64,000 nt of DNA from Ephemerocybe angulata (Eukaryota; Basidiomycota; Agaricomycetes; Agaricales; Psathyrellaceae): contig JAACJK010000227.1 of NCBI GenBank assembly GCA_013368325.1, forward strand, positions 186,001 through 250,000. The letters run 5' to 3'. Made by a program: the position numbers and the translations under genes. The notes beneath the pieces are model-generated. The model saw nothing but the letters and a program-made list of their open reading frames with translations, was not told where the DNA came from and searched no databases. Each line of letters opens with the position of its first letter. The first letter of the stretch is position 1. Below are positions 43,914 through 54,348 of the stretch, one piece after another.

Positions 43914-44958
43914 ATGCTCGCTCGACACAAGGTCGATGTCCCCGCATCCATCCCCGCATCTACACAAGGCGAAGGCGATGTTCAAAGGCAGCCCTTATGC
44001 CCCAGTGGGTGCCCCTATGTCCACTGATCATCACACGACCCACTTATCGACGGAACCCTAGGCCCCGAATGCCAGCTCTCCGTCGATGTGGTCCTCCTCT
44101 CTTCCTGCGGTGCACTCATCGGCGCTCATCGCAAGAACCTTGACGACTTTGGCGACGGCTTCCCCAGCGATGACTCCATAACTGATTCAACGGACCCAGT
44201 GAAGTTGACTGAGGACGAAGAAACGCTCAAACTCCTCCTCCTGTTCATGCACAAGCAGATATATCCTAAGGTATCCGGTCTCAGTGGCGACCAGCTGTTT
44301 GCGCTGGCGGAAGCGGCGGAGAAGTATATGGTGTTCTCAGCGATCTCGGCGTGCAACGTCTTTATCGAGTGAGCCTATACAGCTCCTCCATGCGCGCGCG
44401 ATGGGCTCAAACTTGGGTGGCACCTCTAGAACCAACCCCAAGGCATTTCCAGTGCAGAGTATGTTCTATGGTGCCAAGTTTGAGTATCCCGACATTGCAG
44501 ACGCCGCAGCACCGTTCACAATCGGAAAGACGCTTGCGAATATCAGGGCGTACGCGAACAACAACGATACGGTGGTCTACGCATGGGTGAGCGTATTCCA
44601 TCGTCCGTTCAAACTGGTAACTCAGATTTGTCTGCCCGTGTCGCAGCTACAATATCGCGAGGCGTATATCCAAGTCGCTGAGAGGGCTCTGACCCCGACC
44701 TCGACGCTCCATGTTGGCGGAAGGGAAGTCCCGCACGTGTGCAAGGGGTGGAAGAAGTATCTTGCAGCCACTATACCCAAGCTTCCGAGAACGACGATGA
44801 ATGCTTTAAGCCTCTTTGCAAAAGGCGAGTTTGACCTATCCGTGTATGAGGAGCATTCGGACCTCGAGTGTCCCCCGTGTCGCATGTTGGCCAAAAGCTG
44901 GAGGAATGACGTTCGGGATATGCTCGAGGAGGTTCCTTCCTTCCATACATTTCTATAG
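43914..44958 (+). CDS. BTB/POZ domain protein (288 aa)
   Basis: Four exons: 43914-44004, 44062-44368, 44430-44586 and 44647-44958, phases 1, 2 and 0. The BTB domain (SVDVVLLSSCGALIGAHRKN ... LTEDEETLKLLLLFMH ... LAEAAEKYMVFSAI) occupies residues 31-133. A helical region follows (FYGAKFEYPDIADAAAPFT ... VVYAW), then a C-terminal part with a C-x-x-C (ECPPC). The same layout is seen in the 52.6-kb gene and the broken inverted copy next door; this family of short BTB proteins is expanded in Agaricomycetes. The start was chosen because this short first exon restores the phase of exon 2. Confidence 0.8.
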
Positions 44959-44964
44959 CTATTA

Positions 44965-46065
44965 CCTATTCAGAACAAATATCCCCCAGAACTTGTACGG
45001 AAGCACGCTCCATATTGCTACGCTCAAGCAGAAGTCGAGATGGTCTGCCAACTATAGGGGCTTATCTAGCCGTTCGGCAACGCCCGGCGGAAGTTGAATT
45101 GGTGCTATATAGCCCAACAGTTTCTTTTTTCGCACCACCATCATCGATGCAGCCTTCGGGGTTGCACTCTGCATTCTCTTCTCCGGAATGTTCGAGTAAC
45201 GGAGCGATGAAAGAGCGATACCCCTTACCTCCCATCTCGCCAGTCCATCAACTTCGCTCTGGTGCGGGAGTGTATGGAGAACACCTCATAGTCTATCTCA
45301 ATTGAACCGATTTCATTCAACGACACTGCGAATTGGCATGGAAATGGACCGTCTCCACCGAATTGGGCCACAAGAACACGCGGCGGCCTGCATGGTGGTG
45401 CACCGGACGCTATGTACGCGAAATCTCAGTCTCTCTCGTTTCACGACACGGATACTGCACGGTTTCCTACGGATGACCTTCCAGGAGTACTCAAACATCC
45501 TCCTCTATTCACAGTGACGATTTCTAGACGATGGTTGGGCCACTTTATCAAACACGCTGGATGATGGGCATTCGATTACCGCGAAGGGATGGGTTTATGC
45601 GCTTGGGAGATGACATGCCTCTTTCGTTGTCCATGGCTGGATTCCATCGCAGGTGATATTCGTCGCCAATACTGACACTTTCGACTCTGATTCCAGTCGA
45701 CCGATGCCAATGTGATCTTCCCTTCCCTACCCCATACCGGAGACGAAGGAGGGCGCAACAATCACCAGCACACTGTCGACTCTGATTCCAGTCGACCGTC
45801 ACTTCCCCCATGCCTCGCGCCATGTTTCACCTCGAGGAAGCATGGCTACTTCCCTGTCCTTGGCTGCCTCGAGGATACTGCATATGTCCATGCATTCTGA
45901 GGCAGGTACGGTACGTACTTGGGGTGATGGGATGACGGTGCAGTCTATTGACGTCTCCCTTCATGCGTAGGCCTAGAATCGCTCGAACCAGGTAGTCTCA
46001 ATGGTTACCCGATTTCATTTCAGGACGCCGCCACACCAGTTAGTAAAGACAGTATGTATGTCACG
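44965..46065. other. no gene recognised
   Basis: Intergenic. A 23-bp word containing GACTCTGATTCCAGTC occurs twice (about 45681 and 45777), itself partly palindromic. No supported gene. Confidence 0.4.
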
Positions 46066-46070
46066 ACAGT

Positions 46071-46954
46071 TCATAGAAGTGCAACCAGTGCACCCATAGC
46101 GACAAGGAAAGCCCCACCAGCCACCCTCGCATTGCTCAACGCGCCGTTCTTCCCCCCGACTAGTCCTGGTAAATCGGTCGACGAAGACCCCGCCGCACTC
46201 GCTGTGCCGGAACTTGCGGCCCCGCTGCTGGAAGCCCCTCCCGAGCTGGTGCCGGTCTTACTGCCAGTGGTACCACCCGACGTCGTACCACCGGTGGAGG
46301 TCGAGCCCCCGGATGCAGTCCCTCCGCTAAGAGAGATGCCAGCGTCTTTGCAGGAGTCAAGGAAGTCTACGGTGACTCTGATCAGTATCTGAGCGTTCTC
46401 CACAGGTTGCGGTCGTCTCACCTTTGTGGGTCTGCTCGGCCTGGGTCTTGAGGTTGGCGATGGTGGTCTCGGATATGCCACTCGTAGTCGAGTCGCCGGT
46501 GAGAACGCTATTCGCAGCTTCATTCAGCTGGACGTCTTGAATGAGGCAGGCGAAGCAGTAGTCGACGGTGCCAAGGTTGTCGGCGGTACAGACGCATTTC
46601 TCGTAGTTGGCGGTTGCCTTGCATTGCTGATTGGTGGTCTTAGTAACTTGGTCAAGGTGAGCATATTGATCAGGAACGTACCCCATCGACGGTCGCGACG
46701 ATGCCGCATGGTTCATCGCACTGGTAGGTCATGAGCAAAGGAACGAAGGTGACTGAATTATTGACGTACGGAGCCACGTTTCGCGAGGGTAACGTGGGTC
46801 TCTAAGATAGAAGCCCTTGCATACACTGAGTTCAATCAAGGACTGGGGTCAGATGAAGCTTCATCGAAACGAGGTGTGGGTAAACCGGGAACAGGTCCGT
46901 ACCTTCAAGTGCAGCGAAGAGCCCAACAACTGCGGCCTGCTTCAGATTGACCAT
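46071..46954 (-). CDS. cysteine-rich GPI-type surface protein (218 aa), tandem paralogue 1
   Basis: Five exons (minus): 46954-46903, 46825-46770, 46720-46682, 46626-46422, 46375-46071; phases 1, 0, 0, 1. Signal peptide MVNLKQAAVVGLFAALE, a Lys-Arg processing site (LAKRGS), then a cysteine frame: C-x3-C (CDEPC), C-x7-C-x-C (CKATANYEKCVC), C-x2-C (CFAC), one late Cys, a Gly/Ser/Thr stalk and a hydrophobic tail. The gene at 48 kb has the same exon number, phases and cysteines. Probably a wall- or membrane-anchored extracellular protein; no enzymatic motif. The pattern differs from CFEM. Confidence 0.75.
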
Positions 46955-46959
46955 AGCAA

Positions 46960-47955
46960 AGAGTGTGAGGTTTGGTGGAGTGGAGTTTTGTAAGACGGGT
47001 GATTGGGGGAGTGGACGATGAAAGCGAATGGGGCTCTGACAAGCTGGATTGCGCCTTTTAATGTATCCACAACGCCCTGCCTCCGAAAGACAGCGGGAAT
47101 GGTACCTCCGCATATTCCCTAACAATCCCGAACCACTCGGCAAAGGATTTTGTGCCGAAATGATTAGCGCCCATCAAAATACAAGAAATTGAACCAATGG
47201 CAGTTACGCGGTTGTGTGTTTGTCACAAACGTCAGAAAGACGGAGCTCCGGCTGATAAGTGCCATTCCGCTAGGCCCTCAACCCTGTGCTACGTCCACTT
47301 TTATGAAATGCTGGAACATACAACTATGTCTGGCAGTTTTGGCGGATGGACCCATACCCAATGGGTTGATGGCTCTAGGGTCGAAGCCCTCGCCTTCTCG
47401 GTTACACCACCACGAAAGTTGTCTCTACTTTTCAAGGCCACCGTTGAAGCATAAGGTAAAATGGCGAGGTCTAAATCATGGTTAATGCGAGCTCCCGGGG
47501 ACCATCCGAATCGGCGCATGTAGTTATTCCAAGGCTCTAGCGCGATGTTAAGACAATCCTGCTTCGATCCCGGGTATCGTTCTCTAGGCAGTGTAGCAAT
47601 GCACAGAGTTGGGAGATTCCTGGTCATCATTCAAGCCCCCAGCATTGCGATTACTCAGTCTCGCTGTCGTCGCCACCTCCCATTTGGGCGCCTAATGCGG
47701 AAAGCATCCGAGGTAAAAGACTTGGCATTGCTCTTGGCATCGAATTACGGACCTGATAACTGCCCTTCTGAGAGAATTTACTCGAAAGAGATGCTCTGCG
47801 GGAATTGCACGAGGCTTGCGTGTCCCACAGCCGCCCATTCCATTGCGTTGTCCTGACCCGAACTGTCGGAGAAGTGGAACAAACGCAATCTCAATTCATA
47901 AACGGCCGGCCTACAAAGTCCCAAAGCATAAAGACAAGAGCCATGTATGTACAAC
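46960..47955. other. no gene recognised
   Basis: Intergenic spacer between the tandem GPI-type genes. Nothing supported. Confidence 0.4.
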
Positions 47956-47963
47956 GGTCGCCT

Positions 47964-48761
47964 TTACAGTGCGACTACAGCTCCAGCTAGGCCCAAGAAA
48001 AAAGCACCTATAGCGACGGTAGAGGTCCCTGCACCATTCTTCCCAGTTGAGGCAGGAGTCTGAGTCGCGGCCGACCCTGCCGTAGTTCCCGATGAAGCCG
48101 CGCCACCACCCGTCGTCCCCGACCCGCCATTCGTACCTCCAGTGGTACCACCCGATGTGATTCCAGTGAGAGATATGCCAGCCGCGGTGCATTGCTGCAC
48201 GAGCTCTGAAGTTAAAGTACCATTTAGATCATCCGCATTCCAGATAATGCCAGTGTATTCAAAGGATGGCACGTACGGTTGTGTACTGCGATCCCCCGAG
48301 CTCTGATGGCGTCAGCACCTCCAGTCGTCGTAACCGCACCTCCGGTGAGGACACTATTCAGACCCTCGTTCGCTTCGATGTTCAGGGCAAGGCAAGCGAA
48401 GCATGTGTCCAGAGTCGACAGCATTTCTGGGATACATGCGCATTGGTTATAGTTCGCCGTTGCTCTACATTCCTAGAAGGGAGCAAGGGTAATTAGCCAG
48501 GGAAGGTGGTTGAGAATAGAGGACACACATTGTCAGCTGCAACCACAAGATCACACGATTCGCCGCACTAAGAATAATTCAGAGGAGTGCAATGATAGGA
48601 TAGCGAAGGGTCAACGAACGACATCGCGCTTGGTGATCCCAGCGGCAAATGAGACTGGAAAGAGCAGCGTCAATCATCGTACGAAGTGTAGTACAGTATC
48701 TGGAATTCTTCTCACCTTGAAGTATTGCCAGGATCGTAACGAAGGAATTCTTGAGTTGCAT
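47964..48761 (-). CDS. cysteine-rich GPI-type surface protein (185 aa), tandem paralogue 2
   Basis: Five exons (minus): 48761-48716, 48654-48620, 48567-48529, 48472-48277, 48205-47964. Exon 3 is 39 nt, exactly as in the 46-kb paralogue. Signal peptide MQLKNSFVTILAIL, processing site ITKRD, cysteines CGESC, ECRATANYNQCAC, CFAC and QQC, a Gly/Thr/Ser-rich stalk and a hydrophobic GPI-like tail. Exon 2 is assigned to a GTTCGT donor because this keeps the frame. A TATA-like element (AGTATAAGG, minus) lies near 48850. Paralogy with the neighbour is the best support. Confidence 0.75.
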
Positions 48762-49084
48762 TATACCAATCTAGTATGAAACAGGCGGAAGGGAAAGGGG
48801 TGGGCGTAAGGGGCGTAAGATTGGGATCCATCCCTCGTACGCTCGCGCCTTATACTACACAAAAGCATACGTACGATCATCCCATCTTGAAGATCGCATC
48901 CATTGACTCGGGATGCCCATTGACTCGGGTATAGGATAGCAAACCCACCGAGCTCTTTAATCGAATTCGAGAAGAACCGCATACTATCCCCTAACAATGG
49001 ACCTGACTGTTGGTAGCTCTCGCACAAGTGCTAAAGAAGCAGCACAATTTGAATGGAAGGGAAGATTAGCACCGGTCTCCTGGA

Positions 49085-49320
49085 GACATATGCACTACAT
49101 CAGGAAAAGGCCAGACGCGTGGGAGCCGTGGGTCACGGCCATCACGCGTCCACGATCACCGTGGGCCCACGAGGAATAGCGTTGATCACGATGGAACGTG
49201 GCACCACGCTTCGCCGTGGGCAGCGTGGGCCACGCTCTCCACGATGCCCCCACGGCGCTCACCACGCCTTCCACGCTACCCACCACACCTCTCCACGGTC
49301 GCCCACGCCAATTCACAATC
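49085..49320 (+). repeat. GCGTGG/CCACGC-rich repeat, copy 1
   Basis: Starts with CATCAGGAAAAGGCCAGACG at about 49099 and continues with dense GTGGG, GCGTGG and CCACG words that can fold back. The same block lies inverted at about 50706-50880. Confidence 0.65.
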
Positions 49321-49324
49321 CGAT

Positions 49325-50185
49325 TTTCGGTCGCTATTCACTCATATTCATTGATGACATGGTAAATTTGTTATATTCAGGAGTCTAACTACTACAGTAA
49401 TACATCGAAACATCCTGAATGTGCTATCTACAATTACCAACCAAACCACCTTCTTGTGAGCGTCAACGCCGAACGATATAGATGAACAGTCGGTCGGATC
49501 GCGGCATTTACTAGCCATAACTCGGAGATTCTACAAGAGATGTCGAGTCAGCAAGGTAATCGCTACAGCGTGATAATAGACGTACCAGGTCCAGGGAGAC
49601 GCCATTTTGGGACAGAGGGGAATAGCGAGGTGACACAGACAAAGGCCGAGGGGGTTCGAGGCACTGTGAGGCATGGAGAAAGTCAGAAGATTGTCAAGGG
49701 GCACAAAAACGGCACTGACCTTCGGGGACTTGCCAATGGCTGGATCGCGTCAGTGTACACGTAGTGAGGGAAGGAAGGCTTGCGGTAGTATCGCTACAGT
49801 CTTCGATCGAAGACTTGAAGAGGGAGAATTAGCGGATGATGGCCTTTGAACGCGTCGATAACCCACAGATAACGTACCCATCCCATGGCAATCAAGATCG
49901 ACTTGGATGGCGGGCTAGATTTCGACGATAAGCAACGGTATAAAGAAAAGAAAGGTAGGAAGCACTTACAGATGGCATAAACCATCCAGCGTTGTGACTA
50001 CACAAGGGGGAAAGGAGAACGGGGGTGGGGAGCGACGATGATGATGGTTGGGGAAAAGCCAGAGATGTCCGCGCGCACCCGGAAATTTGATTCCGTCACG
50101 TGTGCGCGGATTACCAATCGGAGTTCGAACGAACTTGTGGTATTCGCGCGAAATCGGGCTTCGAGGCTCGACATCTCTTTGGCAA
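49325..50185. other. no gene recognised
   Basis: Unique sequence between the two inverted CCACG-rich repeats. No supported gene. Confidence 0.4.
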
Positions 50186-50189
50186 TCAC

Positions 50190-50460
50190 TGGATGACTTT
50201 CCGCAGGCCTCTGACACAAAACAAACCGCTCAACAAAACATATTTCTGAGGAAGCCGTGATGGCCGAGTACGAGGAAGGAAGGTGGAGTGATATGGCCGC
50301 GCTTAAGGCCAACACAAACTTCGATGTTTGTAGAGGCCTCCAGAGGCCTCTACAAACAAATTCTCCTCGAACAAACCGTGCCATCATCTCCGACCTTCCT
50401 TACAAAGGTGTAAATCCGACGGCTATCTGCTGTTGGAGACATCCTGCGGAAAGTCATCCA
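50190..50460. mobile_element. 271-bp MITE-like element with internal palindrome
   Basis: The ends are an 18-bp perfect inverted repeat (TGGATGACTTTCCGCAGG at 50190-50207, its complement at 50443-50460). Inside, 50325-50358 is a perfect 16-bp palindrome with a 2-bp spacer (TGTTTGTAGAGGCCTC arm). No coding capacity and no clear target duplication. Confidence 0.65.
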
Positions 50461-50705
50461 CTTTCTGGCGTACCCACCGTTAAATTAAAGTACACAACTC
50501 TTATTAACCTGTCCATGTCCCTGTAAATGAATGTTTAGGAACTGGATTACACTCACAAACGCACAAAACAGACATGTTTCTCATTAGGTCTGCTGTGGTT
50601 TCCTCAAAAAGTGAACATTATAGAACAGCCAGGACCTGTATATACTCCAAATAGTCCAAGAGAATAGGAGTCTACCCTTTCTGTACTGTAGCAGACTATA
50701 TTTCC

Positions 50706-50880
50706 ATGTTCTCCTCCGTGGAGGCGTGGACGCCGTGGTGTGATCGCCGAGCGTGGGCAGCGAATTGATGGCGTGGGCAGGCGTGGCGGTGTTCCCTCCA
50801 CGATCAGACGCGCCTGCCACGGGCCCCACGCTCCCCACGCGTCTGGCCTTTTCCTGATGTATACCCTCTGCTCTCGAGGC
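50706..50880 (-). repeat. GCGTGG/CCACGC-rich repeat, copy 2
   Basis: Inverted relative of the block at 49085-49320, sharing the CATCAGGAAAAGGCCAGACG word (50838-50857 on the minus strand) and the GCGTGG composition. Confidence 0.65.
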
Positions 50881-51316
50881 AACCAGGCCCTGCGATCGAT
50901 GGCGGAGTTTACCTGGAGTTTATCGTGAATGGATGAGATGGTTACCAGTACGCAGGGGTGCCAGCATGGTCGCCCACGGCAGAATAACGTGTTTACCCAT
51001 AGTAGAGCCTAACCAGCAGATAAATAACACTGGCTCTCCAATAGCCGATGCTTGAGTGGGGGTCTCTCCAGTATCAGGCGAAGCTTAGGCTGAGTACCGC
51101 ATCACCTTCGGTGCAGGAGCGGTGCGGCTTGCAGTGCATACGTACGGATCAAATCAAAATGCTCGTTCCTTAGTCCAGAGATTGCTACCAGCCCTCTGGC
51201 AGGTACATGCTTTCGGCACATACTGCAGTGCACGGTGCTTCTATCTCCCCAACGTCAATCACGTTTGTCCATGATAGGCGGGGGAACAAAGTTCGAAAGA
51301 GAAGCAAACGAAAAAG

Positions 51317-52075
51317 CAGGCTCCAAACCAGCCTCTCTCTGCGAGAGACAACCGTAATCCGAGGGTGAGGAGGAGAGGGCAAATAGATGACAAATTTGAT
51401 GAAGGTGATGGAACAAACAAATCTTGCGGAAGTCTCTCGCGAGAGAGAGGCTGGCAAAACTTGGCAGCGGGGATCTCGGTGATCTGTGATAGACCCTACG
51501 CTAGGTGTCGGTCATAGCAATGCTCTGCTCTCAGCTATCATTCTACGTTCGATTTGAGACCCTCTGCGGAACTTGAGAGCGCTTTATATGATATACGAAC
51601 CTAGATGGACTTAACCTACTCCAATATCCCAGCTCTGGCCATTGACTAGTGCAAGTTGTCTGCCATGCTTAGCAGGGGGATTAGCTTCATTAAGGTATTT
51701 GGCAAAGTAGAAAGGTTCACAGCCATGGGTGAGCAGAATGTCAGATAAATATACTAACCAACCATGCATGCAGTGATATCTAAGCAGAGGGTAGAAGGGG
51801 GACGCTTCATGGCTTGAATCTGGGCGCTATGAGGGCGCTCGGCACTCGCTCGGCTCATCGGCCTTTTCCGAAGTCAGCATTTGGGCACCTAGCGTAGGGT
51901 CTATCACAGATCACCGAGATCCCCGCTGCCAAGTTTTGCCAGCCTCTCTCTCGCGAGAGACTTCCGCAAGATTTGTTTGTTCCATCATCTTCATCAAATT
52001 CGTCATCTATTTGTCCTCTCCTCCTCACCCTCGGATTACGGTTGTCTCTCGCAGAGAGAGGCTGGTTTGGAGCCT
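51317..52075. mobile_element. large fold-back: 190-bp inverted arms around a 378-bp spacer
   Basis: Arm 51317-51507 is repeated as a nearly perfect inverted copy at 51886-52075. Each arm itself contains a 127-bp unit (51328-51454 and 51939-52065) bounded by inverted CCAGCCTCTCTCT / AGAGAGAGGCTGG ends. So a small inverted-repeat element is nested inside a larger inverted duplication. The DNA could form a long hairpin; transcripts would be double-stranded. Confidence 0.85.
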
Positions 52076-52079
52076 GACG

Positions 52080-52560
52080 AAAAAGTGGATCGAGTTCGGG
52101 TTTCGTACCCTCCACCTACATATCCATATCACGGTTTATCACCTATACATATAGAGTGGTCTGCGGTCTTGATTGGATGTATTCCAACCTCCGAAGGTCC
52201 GGGATATAGCCTCTTACTGGGACACTAAACATTAGAAGGAGGCCCGGCTCGATCGACCCAGCTGCAGGCTTCTACATTGGATCGTGACCACTGACCGGTC
52301 ACTTACAGGCTTCACGCACTCATGGCGCAGGTTCCGAGACCAGAGCTCGGAAATAGGGGGTGGATGAGCAACATCGCCGATCACCCAGCGTTCGAGTTGA
52401 CCTTACGCCGCCAGGGCCCACAGAAGTACCATAGTCCCGGAGGTGCCAGGTGCATTGCGCTCAAAAGGGCTCAGCACTACTTTGAGTCCTCAATAAGCTG
52501 ATACAAATCCAAGCAATGATCGGTTCCTGATTCGAGCAGTGTAGGATCGTAACTATATTT
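52080..52560. other. no gene recognised
   Basis: Intergenic. Nothing supported. Confidence 0.4.
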
Positions 52561-52564
52561 TCCT

Positions 52565-53662
52565 CTACCAGGGCTCCAGCGTATTGGAGTCATTCTCGCT
52601 TTGATCCCCCGCACTATGGAATGCGCCAATCTCCTCCAACTTCCTCACGCACCTCTTAATCCACGCCCTTCTCCTCTCCTCACACTCCCCACTAAGGCAT
52701 CCACTCAGAGCTGGGGCATGTGCATCAAAGATACCCTGGAATTGATCGAATCGAGCGTGCCCGAGCATGCGGAGGGACTCCTTCAGCGTAGTAGGGAGGG
52801 ACAAACGTAAACCGTTGCAGTAGGTTTCAAAGCGAGTGCAGAGCTCGTTGTGCGGACCCACGTACTCTAGATGGATGTGGTTCCCAGGTGGGATTGTCGT
52901 TATCTCGCTGACGAACTCGATGAATTTCTCTCTGTAAGCAACCTATCGAAGCGGGACATTGATAATATGAGTTTCGATAAATATTGGGGAGCGTATGTCT
53001 ATGATATTTCTATAAGAACTCACCCATAAATTGAACCAGTTCTCGTCGTAGCCTCGGAGAGCTTTCTTCACGGTGCTCATTTCGTAATGAATTGTGGATG
53101 CTGCCACTGAGTCTGCCACACCGCGATACCCATACTTTACAGCGTAAAGTAAGCATTTGAGAGCATCGTCTGGGTGCCTCAGTGGGCGTAAGCTACAGTA
53201 TATTCTCGTAAGACGAATCCGGTGCCATTCTATAATGTGCTGGAAATGCACTTACGATATATGCTCAGAGCAAGCCGCCATCACAGCGTATACAGAATAC
53301 CGTTCAGCTGCATCTGCAAGGGCCCACAATCTATCCGAAGGCAGGTCTGCCAGGGATGTGACGCTTCTAAGCTTGTGCATCCCTTGAAGTAGGAGCCGAA
53401 CGGTGCATGCATCTCCATATACGAGGTGTGCCTTCTGTGACTCGACGTCGAAACCTTTTTCTTTCAAGAATTCGCTGTACATCTCGAGATTGGTCCTGTG
53501 CGCGCCAAACAGGATGTGGTCGTCCGACCGGAAAACAACGTCAACTGGAATCTTACAGTCCAATACTGGACGCCGTAGGTGTCAGGCTATCAGTGTGCGA
53601 GCCTTGAGCGTCATAATGCGAGTGCACTCGCCTGGACACTTGACAGGCTCATCGCCATACAT
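52565..53662 (-). CDS. BTB/POZ domain protein (290 aa) with a GC-AG first intron
   Basis: Exons (minus): 53662-53632, 53565-53256, 53177-53024 and 52942-52565; phases 1, 2, 0 as in the 43.9-kb gene. The first exon encodes MYGDEPVKCP. Its intron begins GCGAGT rather than GT; no GT donor keeps the phase, so a GC-AG intron is likely. The BTB domain reads VDVVFRSDDHILFGAHRTN ... LLLQGMHKL ... LADAAERYSVYAVM, followed by YAVKYGYRGVADSVAAST and NWFNLW. The C-terminal exon resembles those of the paralogues only weakly. A TATATA box lies near 53741-53748. Confidence 0.8.
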
Positions 53663-53749
53663 GTTTTCCCTTGGAAGTTGGGATATGGTAGCTGAGGAAG
53701 TGACGTGATGTCCTTGGCGAATCAGAAAGGGAGGTCTTGTATATATAGC

Positions 53750-54345
53750 TAGCGCCTCGTGTGTGAGGCTGTGCCGATGTCGGATGGCGAACGGGCGCTA
53801 ATCATTCTGAAATGTATTGACAGCACCGCTTCCTTCGAGCCCCAATCAGGAACGTTTGTGCGGAAGGTTGGGCGTGCATCATTGCGTGCACGGTGTGCCC
53901 CTATACTAGCTAATGCATGTATCAACAAGTATTGAGTGACCCTAGTGGGGAACTAAGCTGAGGCACAACCCAGGCCTTCGCCAGTACACGCCGCTCAGAC
54001 AGCGCATAACCGAGGCGGGCGTGCTCATGGAGAGATTATAGTGGAACAGTACGAGTGCGGAGGCGTCTCGATGGTAATGGTGCCTCTGCCTAAGAGGGTA
54101 TCGACTCGGGGAGATACATTTCGAGCTTCACAAAACGGAATATGAGACAGATCCAGACGTAGACAAACCAGCACAAGAGACGGCAGTACATAATTCTATG
54201 GAATACATCGTTGCGGATATGCTTCAACTTATGCAGAAACCCTGGATTGAGATTCAATATCAGTGTAGCGCCTACGGAGGAATGAAAATGCGCACAAATC
54301 ATCGGGAGACAGTCGATGCATATCGTAAACACACGGCGCGACGCC
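53750..54345. other. no gene recognised
   Basis: Downstream of the single-codon-exon gene and upstream of the BTB gene. Nothing supported. Confidence 0.4.
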
Positions 54346-54348
54346 CTT

